A DNA stretch of 64,000 nt, from NCBI GenBank assembly GCA_920105625.2, contig OV050031.1, positions 130,092,514-130,156,513 of the forward strand, read 5' to 3'. The stretch comes from Clusia tigrina. Taxonomy: Eukaryota > Arthropoda > Insecta > Diptera > Clusiidae. The notes beneath the pieces are model-generated. The model made no database searches. It was not told the origin of the DNA and saw nothing but the letters and a program-made list of their open reading frames with translations. Both the position numbers and the translations under genes were made by a program. The stretch's first letter is position 1. Each line of letters opens with the position of its first letter. This document shows, one piece after another, positions 32,190 to 43,539 of this stretch.

Positions 32190-35100
32190 ATGGAGTCAGT
32201 CTCGAGGGGCTTGATCTGACTCCCACAACATGTAGCCCCAGAATCTTCGTTTCTCAGATGGCACGGAAAATCAACAGCCTAACTGTCGACAGCGTAGTAA
32301 ATGGTAGAAAAATCGTGGTAACATTGGATACGGGTGCATCACATTCCATAATTAAGGGATCTCGTTCGGGGAATCGAGCCGCTTCTGGGAATAAGATTGC
32401 GTACGGCAACTGGAGATGATGCACCGGTACTGGGAAAAGTTACACGTAAAATCACTATCGGCACCACAACAGTGACGCACGAGTTCGTAGTTGCGGATAT
32501 TGTGGACGAATTAATCTTAGGTGTGGATTTTATGATTCGGAATGGATTCACCCTAGATTTGAAATGCCGAACGTTGAAGTATGCGAACACCGAAATACCG
32601 TTATCCGTTGGTGAGGATAAGTATGGAGGTATCCGACAAGCCATTGTATCGCGGCGGACAAAAATCCCAGCAAAGTCAGAGGCAGTCATATGGGCCAAAA
32701 TGGACGGAGATGTGGAGAAGAACAAGTTGTGGGTTGTGGAGACTGATGAAAAATTCGCACTGGATGACATCATAATTGGAAAAACCCTCGTAGAAGAACA
32801 GCAGAACAGAATAGTGCCAGTAAGAGTGGTCAATCTTGCAAATTCCGCTAAAACCATAGAGAAAGGACAGATAATTGGAAATTGCCGGGCAATTTCGGCA
32901 ATTGTAAACTGTGAAAGCCAGCCGCGAGACACAAAAATGAAGATACCAGCTGATAAAAAGGTACTCGACGATCTTACGAAAGAATGGAGCAAAGACTTAT
33001 CCACAGAGCAGAGGAGGACTGCCAGCCAACTTTTGGCAAGACATTGGTCAGTATTTGCTGAAAAGGGTAAAAACGAAGGCAGAACAAAGATGGTGAAACA
33101 CACAATCAACACTGGTGATGCCAAACCCATTCGTCAAGCGTCAAGAAGAGTACCTCTGGCAAAGAGAGAAGAGGTGAATGTATTGCTGAAGGAAATGCAT
33201 CAGAACAACGTCATAGAGCCATCAGCAAGCCCCTGGAGTTCTCCAGTGGTATTAGTCAAGAAGAAGGATGGCTCCACACGTTTCTGTGTAGATTATCGTA
33301 AACTAAATGAGGTAACGAAGAAAGATAGTTATCCATTACCTCGAATCGACGATACGTTGGACACACTTTCTGGTTCAAATTGGTTCTCAACGCTGGATTT
33401 ACAAAGCGGATATTGGCAAGTGGCAGTAGACGACCAAGACAAGGAAAAGACAGCATTCAGCGCCGGTGATGGACTATGGCAATTTTTGGTAATGCCATTC
33501 GGACTGTGTAATGCTCCAGCTACATTTGAACGCCTAATGGAACATGTGCTAAAGGGCCTCCACTGGAAAACGTGTCTGGTGTACTTAGATGACATCATCA
33601 TTATGGGAAAGGACTTCGAGGACCACTTGAAGAATTTGGAAGAAGTATTGATGCGATTAGGAGCTTCAGGGTTGAAGCTGAGCGCAAAGAAATGCTCGTT
33701 CTTCAAGAAAGAAGTCAAGTACCTTGGACATAAAGTCACACCTGAAGGAGTACACACAGATCCAGATAAGATAGACTCAGTAAGGGAGTGGCCAAGACCA
33801 ACTAGTCTGCATGAGCTACGCAGCTTCTTGGGTCTTTGCACCTATTACAGACGCTTTGTTCCAGGCTTTGCAGACGTGGCTGGTAGTCTGCATGCATTAA
33901 CGAGGAAAAATTGTCCTTTTGAGTGGAAAAGCGAACAAGAGAAGGCATTCAACAGATTGAAAGAGCTATTGTGTACAGCTCCGATCCTTGCGTATCCAAT
34001 ACCTGGCGCAAAATTTATTTTGGATACAGATGCAAGTGGATTCGGGATTGGAGGTGTCCTGTCGCAAGTTATTGACGGACATGAAAGAGTAATAGCCTAC
34101 TTCAGCAAGATCTTATCAAAGCCAGAGCGAAATTACTGTGTAACACGGAGAGAACTTTTGGCGGTTATGCAGTGCGTGAAGCACTTTAACAAGTACTTGT
34201 ATGGACAAAAGTTCTTGTTGAGAACGGATCACGCTGCTCTGCGCTGGCTATTACAGTTCAAAAATCCCGAAGGTCAGGTTGCGAGATGGATTGAGAGACT
34301 CCAAAGCTACGATTTCACAATAGAACATCGCAGAGGCGGAAACCACGGGAATGCTGATGCACTATCACGACGTCCTTGCAGTATGGAATGTAAGCACTGT
34401 TCTAAAGCTGAAGGGAAAGAAGGAGTAGTCGATGTGCGCTTAATGGCTGTTTTACCAGACGATGAATGGACAGCGGAAAAGATAAAAGAAGAACAACGAA
34501 ATGACCCAGATTTGGCAAAAATCGTATCAAGTAAGAATGAAGGAAAACGGCCTGATTGGAACGTAATCTCGACTGAAAGCCCCATAACTAAAGCATATTG
34601 GGCTCAATGGAATAGCTTAAAGCTGCAAGATGGATGCCTATTCCGCCTGTGGGAGAGCGAAGATGGAAAAACCACGAAGAACTTGATTGTGGTACCCAAG
34701 GCAAGAATAAGCGAAATTCTCAAGGAATACCATAGTGGGCCAAGCGGAGGGCATTTGGGAATAACAAAAACAGTCGAGAAAATTAAAACACGATTTTATT
34801 GGGTTGGTTGCCAGCAATCGGTAGTTGACTGGATTAGTGCTTGTGAAAAGTGTACAGCTGCCAAGGGACCGAGCCGTCGCAGCCAGGGGAAGATGCATTT
34901 ATACAACGTGGGAGCGCCATTTGAGCGTATTGCAATGGACATAGCAGGTCCGTTTCCAATTAGTGATTCCGGCAACAAATATGTTCTCGTCGTAATCGAC
35001 TATTTTAGTAAATGGCCAGAAGTATACCCCATTCCCGATCAAGAAGCTAAGACCGTTGCAGATGCATTTATCAATAATTGGGTCTGCAGATTCGGAGCTC

Positions 35101-35798
35101 CCCTCGAGTTGCACTCGGATCAAGGCAGAAATTTCGAGTCAACAATATTCAGGGAAATGAGTGAATTGATGGGCATACGCAAAACTCGTACAACCCCTTT
35201 GCACCCACAATCCGATGGAATGGTTGAAAGATTTAATCGTACGCTTGAGGACCACCTAAGAAAAGTCGTGGACAGAAACCAGAAAGATTGGGACCAACAC
35301 ATACCCCTCTTCTTAATGGCATACCGATCGGCAACTCACGATACAACATCTACAACACCAGCTAAGGCTATTTTCGGTTGTGACATAAGATTGCCTGCAG
35401 ATCTGAAATTCGGTGCCTACTCATCTACGGAAGTTTCATGTAGCAGTTATGTAGCTGACAAACGAAGACAGCTGAATGAAATTCATGGAACCATCAGAAA
35501 GCGCACACAACTGATGAGTGATAAAATGAAAGCCAGATATGATCTACGAGCAAACTCCAAGGGATTTCAGGAAGGGCAGCTAGTTATGCTTCATAATCCG
35601 CAAAGGAAAAAGGGATTATCGCCAAAACTGCAAACACACTGGGAAGGCCCTTATAAGGTGATAAAGCGGCTCAACGATGTAGTATACCGCATCCAGTTGG
35701 CGAGAAATGCCAGGAGCAAAATGAAAGTCGTTCATTTAGAGAGGTTATCTCCTTATAAAGGTTGCAGTACTATCCTTGTTCGGGACGAACAAGTTTAA
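32190..35798 (+). CDS. pol: Protease-reverse transcriptase-RNase H-integrase polyprotein, frame changed inside protease
   Basis: The protease start (VVTLDTGASHSIIK at about 32315-32356) is in the -1 frame relative to gag. Shortly after, the reading must move to the gag frame, which is open from about 32352 to 35798 (1133 codons counted from 32397). Domains: protease second half (ELILGVDFMI); reverse transcriptase with FCVDYRKLNEV, LPFIDxTL-like and MPFGLCNAPATF segments and the catalytic YLDD at 33582-33593; RNase H (ILDTDASGFGIGGVLSQ); integrase with HHCC zinc motif (HLGITKTVEKI, CEKCTAAK), core motifs MDIAGPFP, HSDQGRNFES and MVERFNRTLEDH; and a C-terminal GPYKVIKRL/VVHLERLSPY module. The single frame change in protease would inactivate this copy unless it is a sequence error. 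Confidence 0.9.
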
Positions 35799-35809
35799 GC
35801 GGAGGGCAG

Positions 35810-36399
35810 TGAAACGTGATAGCCCAGTGAAAAGGGATTGCATACTTTTAGGATCCCATCTGGAGAATGAGTGCCCCCTGTGAGTCAAGATGCAAACTAT
35901 TCGAATAAAAGTTTATTCAAGAACCATCTGCCGGTAATATCAAAAAGAATATTCTCGACTTCTGTCGAAGAGGATAGAAGCTTCTAGAAACTACGAGAAT
36001 AGCGTAGAAGTTTCTACACCAACCATTCGAAAACTATAAAAGCGACAAGACTGTTCAAACTGGAAGACAGTAGATCAGAGATCGTAAAAGTGTATACATC
36101 AGGCATTTTAATCTAAGCAGCAGTATTAGCAGTATTTGTAATTTTGCAAAGTGATGAAATTCATTATTAAATAAAGTGATGAAATTACTTATTAAATAAA
36201 GTGACTAATGGTTTGTGAAATAAAGTGCAAATAATAACTAAGTAAACTTTAAGCCTAATATTAAATGTGCAATGAGCAATAATTAAATAAAGCTAATTAT
36301 TTTAATTTAACCGGCGATTGTTTGATTACTACACAATCTAGTGGTACGAGTCCGAGTTCAGAGAGTTAGAGGAATTGTCAAGAGGGCAATTTCGTAACA
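35810..36399 (+). mobile_element. 3' LTR of the young gypsy element
   Basis: 590 bp; reads the same as the 5' LTR throughout, and is followed by ATATATATA. Confidence 0.92.
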
Positions 36400-36437
36400 A
36401 TATATATATATTTTATTTTATTTTTTTTTCATTTAAA

Positions 36438-36640
36438 ATGCAAACTTGTGATCAATGTGGTGTTACATACAAACGTGTATAAAATTTTAAAAGACACATC
36501 AAGAGCAAGCATAACGATTTTATTGGCGACAAAAATTTTACTCGCGAAAATAATCTTCGAACTCATTTTCATAACGCACATGAAGATATCCGTGCAACTC
36601 CAGCAAAACATCAACATCACCATCATCTTCAAATATGACA
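36438..36640 (+). pseudogene. C2H2 zinc-finger remnant
   Basis: From ATG 36438 the reading gives CDQCGVTYKRV, a stop, then NFKRHIKSKH. This is a complete C2H2 spacing (C-x2-C-x12-H-x4-H) broken by a TAA. A second, weaker finger-like stretch (NLRTHFHNAH) follows. It lies immediately after the 3' LTR and may be a captured or decayed host fragment. The remaining sequence to 36984 is AT-rich and has His/Asn-rich translations only. Confidence 0.4.
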
Positions 36641-36984
36641 ATAATACGAGTACAAATGAGTTCCGCAGCAAATAAAAATATCAACCGAGAACAAGAACAC
36701 CACCGTCATCAACAAAGGTAACGACCACAACATCAACAAATATCATCATTAACCAAAGCAAAGGGACACGAACAATAACTACAGTAGCTGCTGCAATTAC
36801 TACATCAACTATAGCAGATAACAATAATCCTTTAGAATTATCAAAATATTGTAAGTATTGTGAAAAATTATTCTAATTAAATGTTGGTTATAGTACTTAT
36901 GAACTAATATACATAACAAAACTCAAAAATTGCAATAAATAGAGATTTTAAATCGATTTCATCCAGTTTCAATGATGAAAATAT

Positions 36985-37460
36985 TGAAACATAAATGAGA
37001 CCCTAAAAGTATGCAATCGTTTATGTTATTCTCTATTCATTATATTCATCACACGAGAGCTATAGAAGCGAGCATAGAATCTACGCGTAAAAGCATACTC
37101 TAGAATCTTCTCGAAACTTCTTTCGAAGTGTAGGGAATATTTTCGAATGTTCTAGTTCAACACACAATCACAGTCGACACAGTTGAACAGTCATCGTAGC
37201 AGTGTGTACATCGTGAATTCCAATAGTAACAGCAATAGTATTAAAAAATAATAAAGTAATTAAATGAAAAAATAAAAAAAGTGCAAAATTGTATTAAAGT
37301 AAATTTGAAGATTACGAGTGAAAATTGCAATAATTACATAAAGTTAAATTGTTGTCATTTAACCAAGCGATTGTTTGATTACTACACAATTCAGAGGTAC
37401 GAATTGGAGTATTGAGCGTTGGTATAAATTGCCAGGAGGCCAATAACGGAAATCGTAGCA
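36985..37460 (+). mobile_element. 5' LTR of the old gypsy element
   Basis: It ends GAAATCGTAGCA and is followed by TTGGTGTCAGAAGTG, the same tRNA-Leu-type primer site as the young element. Its 3' half aligns with the young LTR (GCGATTGTTTGATTACTAC). Near its start the motif CCTAAAAGTATGCAATC is inverted relative to the young LTR. Confidence 0.75.
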
Positions 37461-37493
37461 ATTGGTGTCAGAAGTGTGTTTCTGTAATAAACA

Positions 37494-37801
37494 ATGTTTA
37501 AATTTGAAAATCTGAAATGGGAGCAGCTCAAGAAGGAGCTTGAGTGCTTAAACTTACAAACACAATGGCTTAAAACGGAACTGCAGGTGTGGTCAAGAAA
37601 CGCCTTATAGGTGCAGGGTATAGCCGTCGATGATTTTGAAGAACGAACGATATCTCGACAGGAGCAAATACTTCGACATGAGCGCAGTTACAACAAACTG
37701 CAGAATCCATCAAACAGGATGTCAAACAATAGTCGCACCAGCAGCTTCAGCAAAGCGATGAGAATATACAGCAGTGCCTACATCAAAGCGATGAGAACAT
37801 G
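37494..37801 (+). pseudogene. Gag N-terminus of the old gypsy element
   Basis: It starts MFKFENLKWEQLKKELE, clearly the SAP-type start of the young gag, with a stop after about 38 codons. It continues in degraded Gln-rich repeats until a provirus LTR interrupts it at 37802. Gag resumes at 48807 after the CATG duplication. Confidence 0.75.
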
Positions 37802-38121
37802 AGTTTCAACTTCACTTCGTGGTAATGTGTTATTAAAAAATACTTCTTTATTCTTTCAATTATTAATCCAAACTGACTTAACTGTAAACATTAACTTAAC
37901 TTTAAACCTTATTTCTATTTTCCTTTCGTGGAGCAGTTTTTCAGCATCTCCTCTATTAGTCAGCAAAAATGCTTATCTTGCTAAGAATGCTTTGCTTGCA
38001 TTCCTGGCTGCAACCACACAATGCGTTGGTTTTATTTTACAATAACAATAAGCAAATGCATCTTGCAGTTTATGCGCCCATTATTTTGTATTCATATGGA
38101 AGTTGTTGAGAATACGCAACT
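37802..38121 (-). mobile_element. 3' LTR of the errantivirus-like provirus
   Basis: In minus orientation it starts AGTTGCGTATTCTC after a purine tract (AAGGAGGGACG). It differs from the 5' LTR at several positions, so the insertion is not recent. Confidence 0.82.
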
Positions 38122-38164
38122 CGTCCCTCCTTAAGATTAGTGTGCTCACTAACAATTATCGTTT

Positions 38165-40047
38165 TTTGTTTATGTTGGTCCAATATTTCACAATTATATA
38201 TACAAAAAGCAAAATTAAAAGAATTACAAATATTACAATAATATAGTTTGATTGTGCTCTAGATTTTTCTTCAATAAATTCCAGTTTCTTAATTGTATTA
38301 ATTGCTTTGTAATGTATACTTTCAAGAGTTATGTTTTCTTTTTCTGTTATATTATTTTTCTGGATGGGTAAAATAAAATGATCAATATATGTTTTGTTAA
38401 TATTTCCAAAAGTTACATTGTTAATTATTTATTCGCAATTTTGGAATTTTATGACTACAATTCCGCTTACTGAAATCGGGTACATCATTACAATCCTGTT
38501 TTAACAGTTTATTTTTTAAATTCTTTCCAAAGATTATATTTTTATTTACTGGTTTTATTTCTTCATTTTCATTTACTTCAAAAATACAATTTTCCATCGA
38601 CAAATTAATTAATAGATTTTTTAAACATATATCTTCAATTTCGAGTAACCTATTATTTTTTTGGGTAAATACATTTTTATTGTCAGTAATATAATTCCTT
38701 ACATTATCAAATACTAATTGTTTATAATGCTTATAATTAGGGATTGGTTCAATACCCAATTTATAAAAGGTTTTGTTGTAAAATAATGGTACTGACGAAA
38801 CAAAATAAAGAATTTCTCCATTTCTCCACAGTGTGGTTTTAATATTTCTGTACGTGTCCAATGTAAAGTTCTGTTCTTCATCTTCAGTCAATAAGTCCAG
38901 GTTAAGAGTTTCAAGTCTACTTAATGCCCCAGAATGCTTTAAATCTCTAATGTGGTTATGAATAAGGTCGATGTTTTCTTCAAAACTGTTCGATAATGTT
39001 TGGTCAGTATTTGGTGTTTTAATTTCTTGTAGTCTTTTCAAAATTTTGTCCTGTTGCGTGATATGGTCTATTATTTGTCTAATTTCTGAGTCAATAGTAT
39101 TCATTAATTCAATGTCGCTGTTCTTGGTTTTAATAAGAAGTCTTTCGTTTGTTTATATTGTAACGAACTTACTTACGCTGGGGTATACTTAGCGGTGTCC
39201 AGGGCTCGTCAACAGAAATTTATTCTAACAAGTGAATTTTTGTATTTTTATACTTTTTGTATTTATTTAACATTCTATTCAACTTAAAGAACTAACATAT
39301 AGTTTCCCTCAGTAATTAATGTATATCGTAGGTTGCTAGCTAACGTAGTGTCTAGTGTCACAGTGGAGTCGGTAAAAACCTTAAACCACTGTTCTGCCTG
39401 CGTCAGTTAATGTCCCAGTAGAGTCGGTAAAAACCTTAAACCACTGTTCTGTCTTTGTTCTCTAGTGTCCCAGTGGAGTCGGTAAAAACCATAAACCACT
39501 GTTCTGTCTGCGTTAGTTTATGTCCCAGTGGAATCGGTAAAAACCTTAAACCACTGTTCTGTCTGCGTTCTCTAGTGTCCCAGTGGAGTCGGTAAAAACC
39601 TTAAACCACTGTTCTGTCTGCGTTAGTTTATGTCCCAGTGGAATTGGTAAAAACCTTAGACCACTGTTCTGTCTTTGTTCAGTTCCCTAAGTGTTCTCTG
39701 GAGCTAAGGTCTTCGCTGGTGCTGTCTCGAGGTGTCGGTATCGAAGAAAAAGAGGCCAGTTGCTCGGTTGCTGCTGCTTTTACAGCCCAGCTTCAGTAGC
39801 AAAGCTTCTAAAAAGTTCTGTTGTTTTACCAATTCGATTTAAACGCAACCGTCACTACCGCTGCAGAATTCGGCTTGTTGTCAAGCACGTGACATTGTCT
39901 GTTGTTGCAAGCTCTGTTGTTGTTGTTGATGATGTCATGTGAGAGCGTAAATATTAGCGGTGTGAGACGTTACGTTATCACAATACGTTTTCTAATTTGC
40001 TGTCGATGCGTCCAAGTATTGACTTCCAGCTATTTTTATAATATTTA
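38165..40047 (-). pseudogene. env: Errantivirus-like env, interrupted by a solo LTR
   Basis: The minus-strand reading starts before 40047, is cut by the LTR at 39159-39982, and resumes as a 227-codon ORF (39104-38421). A further part runs to about 38165. Visible are a heptad-like segment soon after the expected fusion region (IDSEIRQIIDHITQQDKIL), a long ectodomain with a TLDTYRNIKTTLWRN stretch, and near the end a hydrophobic membrane anchor (IIVIFVILLILLF) with a short tail. The upstream surface subunit is lost at the Helitron junction. Stops near 39110 and 38418 also break it. Env would have allowed cell-to-cell transfer of particles, but this copy cannot make the full protein. Confidence 0.65.
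39159..39982 (-). mobile_element. Second Osvaldo/Ulysses-like solo LTR with internal 54-bp tandem repeats
   Basis: In minus orientation it starts TGTGATAACGTAACG and ends CGTTACA. The flanks are ATAT and ATAC, a near-perfect 4-bp duplication. The terminal part resembles the LTR at 13791-15468 (CTGGGGTA...GCGG...CCAGG). About six tandem 54-bp units built on GTCGGTAAAAACCTTAAACC lie at 39349-39688, in the place where the other family carries its 58-bp units. Confidence 0.75.
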
Positions 40048-40160
40048 CTAGCTGACCCCGCAGGCGTTGCCCTGCGTGAAATTATGTGTTTTGAAAAGAA
40101 AAGAAAGTTGAATTTATATTGTGTTGAAAATCATTTATTTGCGATTTTTCTACATTTTTT

Positions 40161-41813
40161 TCAATGTAACGCAGCATTTTTTATTTTCTGTTCCGGTGCG
40201 TAAATGTACAGAGAAGATGGTTTTCCAACTCGTGAACACGCCACGTATAGCTGGCCGTGTGAAAATCATGGCATTTCCAAATTTAGGCCACACACTTCCT
40301 GCGACTGTCCTTGTGACCTGTTGATTGTCATCGCAATTGCAAGTTTCACTGGAAGCTGAATACGTTTGAACTGAAATGGCAAATCGTTGGAACTCAAAGG
40401 AATTCGTGGAATCAAGCATTCTGCCCCCTTGTAAGTCCCTTTCAAAATTCTTGCAACTATCACATTATTCGATAGCTGCGTCACAATCAGTCGGGTTCCA
40501 TTACACAGTTTCGGCGCATGAAGATTGCGAAGCATAATAATGACAGATCCAACTTTGAAACGCAAATGATGCGGCGGCATGCCAGGCAAATCCAAAGAAT
40601 TTAGAAATTCCACTGGATAATTCACGGCTTCGTCTTCATTTTCAACACGATCGATCGATTTGTATGAGCGCAAATCTCCTGGAATTTGACTTTGAATCGT
40701 CCAGTTTAAGTCATTAACATCGGTATTTTTGGCAGCTAAAATTGCGCGTGCACTCAACCAATCGTAGTTACGATAATTTTGGCCAATGTTCGGATAAACA
40801 TTCGTGATGAGTTCAGCTTTCGTTGAAGTGAATTGACAAATGGCAGGTGGAATTGATATCAAACCACTGGAAGTATCAACCGGAATTTGCCCATTTCCAA
40901 TTCGTTGCAGTTCTTTAGAGAAAACTTCTGCGGTGCTATCCTGTTGCAGGAACACTCCCATATTCATAGTCAATCGTATGGTTTTCACGTACCGCCACAA
41001 ATACGATGACTTGAGACATGCGTTCAATTCATCCGCCGCTGTTGATTTCGGAATAACAGGAAGTGTTTGTCGAAAATCGCCTGCTAACAGTATCATTGCG
41101 CCACTAAAGCGACGATTATTATTCCGCAGATCTTTCATTGTTCTGTCAAGTGCTTCTAGAGACAGTTTGTGAGCCATTGTGCACTCATCCCGTACTATCA
41201 GTTTACAATTCTTCAACACTTTTGCCATAGCTGATTGCTTTGAAATGTTGCAAACAGGTGTTTCATTGATTTGCATGTTAAACGGAAGCTTCAGTGCCGA
41301 ATGTGCCGTTCTTCCACCTTCTAGTAGAGTTGCAGCAATCCCAGTAGATGCTAGAGCCAACGCAATGCCATTTTGAGATCGTATTGTTGCCAAAATCAAT
41401 GATATCAGGAACGTTTTCCCAGTTCCGCCGGGCGCATCAAGAAACAATAGTGCACCGTTTCCACCATTGACAGCCTTCATCAATTCATCATCCGCACTCT
41501 TTTGCTGCTCATTCAGTAATGGAACATTTCTTTGTACTTGTTGTTCCAAAGTTATTCTGTCGTATGCACGCTCACGTTCCAATTCACGATTCAGTACATC
41601 TCTGATTTGACGATTTGGCGCTTCCATATGAATTTCAGTCAATAATTTGCCACTCATAAGCAAACAAAAATCTTCAATCAACACCAATGCTTCTTTGTCA
41701 TCGTTCATTTGCAATTCTGAATTCCATGTTGCCACTCGAATACGATGCAAAATGTCTTCGGCAATGTAATTTTTTACGTATCCCATAATTGACGCGGATT
41801 TGAAGGCTGACAT
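40161..41813 (-). pseudogene. PIF1-like DNA helicase domain of the Helitron
   Basis: A 515-codon ORF (41813-40266) is followed in the same frame, after one TGA at about 40263, by the usual C-terminus (HGQLYVACSRVGKPSSLYIY) to a stop at 40161. Visible helicase motifs: Walker A LDAPGGTGKTFLISL; GIAATLLEGGRTAHSALKLP; Walker B-type LIVRDECTMAHK; LAGDFRQTLPVIP; and near the end TINRSQGQ. These unwind DNA during rolling-circle transposition. The stop sits just before a conserved motif (ACSR), so the protein as read is truncated. Confidence 0.85.
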
Positions 41814-42702
41814 GTCGAAATGATTATCGCGAAAAATGTGCGAACTTCAGTGGCATGCGAAGTAGCTATCGTCGATGTTTTGAATAATCGAATTAGTTCG
41901 TTGTGTTCATGTAACATTTCTTGCAATTGCTGCACAATTTCTCTCTTCGTCGCATTGAAAATTGCACAACGTCGATTCACTTCTTCATTTGAATCTCTAA
42001 GGAAATATATTAGGAGATATTTGTGATCTTGATCAGGATGCGGCAACAGCGATCCAGAAAGAAGATAAATTTGCCCATGAATCTGTATAGTTGCAGACAA
42101 ATATGTTAATTTCTGTATTTTATTGGCGAGATAATAAGTGTTAGATTGTTGGTGCACTAACCTTGAATGTGGGATTGTAATTATGTTCATTCACAATTTC
42201 CCCACGAAACGACGTCATTTGAAAACAATCGTTACACATCTTGGAATTTTGTAAAAAATGATTCGAATTCTTGGAATTTTGTAAAAAATGATTCGAGTTC
42301 TTTTGGAAATTTCAGTGCATCGCAATGCGGGCAAACGACAGACATCGAACCAAATCGAACTGATGCGTGCGCACCGTATTCAATGTCCGGCTCCTACCGA
42401 AAGGCTGCACGTTCGATATTCAAATTAGGCAATCGTTGCTGGCGTCGTCGGTGAGCAGCCAAACGTTGTTCTCTTGCTTCATGAATTTCCTGAGCACGAG
42501 CTTGTCTTCTTCTCAATCGTTGTTGCTCATTGTAAGCTTCGTGAGCCTCTTGTGATTGTCGCGCACGATGTTCAATGATTCCGATTCGAGCAGATTCCCT
42601 TGCAGTAGCATTTTCCTCTTCCGTACGACGTGCTGTATAATTACGTTGTAAGTCGGGAACGCCGACCGATATTAGCGCGACCTCTTTGTGGCATCGTAAC
42701 AA
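41774..42702 (-). pseudogene. N-terminal fragment of Helitron Rep protein
   Basis: The first piece (42702-42394) is a highly charged Arg/Gln-rich N-terminus (RRRQARAQEIHEAREQRLAA), followed by a zinc-finger-like CPHCDALKFPKE. After stops and a short tandem duplication near 42240-42300, the second piece (42190-41774) has HGQIYLLSGSLLPHPDQDH and FNATKREIVQQLQEMLHEHN, typical of the Helitron_like_N region. The HUH endonuclease domain with its catalytic tyrosine should lie between this and the helicase, but it is absent. The two parts are joined directly near 41800. Confidence 0.75.
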
Positions 42703-43539
42703 ATTTCAATCTGTAATTGATCACTTTGTATGAAACACACATAAAGTTTTCACGGAATAATTTACAATAATTTACATTTTGAACAGCCGAAATAAAGAAA
42801 GCAAACGACTGAAATTGAACGATTCAAATAATTTACAAATCAACTGAAGAAATAACACAAATAAATTCCAATGGAAATGAGGTTAGGTATTCACCAACAA
42901 ACAAAAATAATGAACTCACTTTTTTTGTTTGACATGTCAATAATTTCACTCAAAACTGATGATCCACAGATTTAAAATCAAATATTTCGTGAATGTAAAC
43001 AATTTAACAATTTAATGTAATGAATTTAACTCGAGAAATCAATTAAAATTTGGAAAAAAGCCAGAAAGTCAATTGACCATGTCCGCACTGTTCGAATAAA
43101 CAAATCAGAAAGAACAAACAATATACACAGCTGTCAAAATAAATAAGCGTCTACAGCTCCATCTGTTGAGTTATTGGAGTATCAGTCAGTGCTTACAACA
43201 CCAATATGAAACTAAATGTGCGCGTGCAACACCACGCACATACAAAAAAAATGAGAACAAAAAGTGAGATTAGGTTTTTCTAATTTTCTAATTTTCCGAA
43301 TTTTCCGACTTTTCCGAATGTTTTGAGATCGATAGATTTGCAAGAAACAATTGGAAAAAAAAATTTAGAGAAAAAAAATTTTGTATGGAAAAAAGTTCTT
43401 TTTGGAATTTTCCGACTTTTCTTCAGGTCCAGCCGTTCTCGAGCCTTAGCGTCACTAACAAACAAACATTCATTTTTATACGAGTATATATAGATTATTA
43501 ACAATCCTGTAATATAGGAATTTTATGTAGATTTTTTCT

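Larger units (their letters stand above)
40048..43495 (-). mobile_element. Helitron (insect Helentron-type), Rep-deleted derivative
   Basis: The plus-strand left border starts CTAGCTGACCCCGCAGGCG, with a GCAGGCGTTGCCCTGC hairpin. The right border carries CCAGCCGTTCTCGAGCCTTAGC followed by TATATATAGAT. Both are termini common in insect Helitron-type elements. No target duplication is seen, as expected for this class. Inside are a PIF1-like helicase and an N-terminal Rep fragment on the minus strand. The 0.8 kb from 42703 to 43495 is non-coding. Confidence 0.75.
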
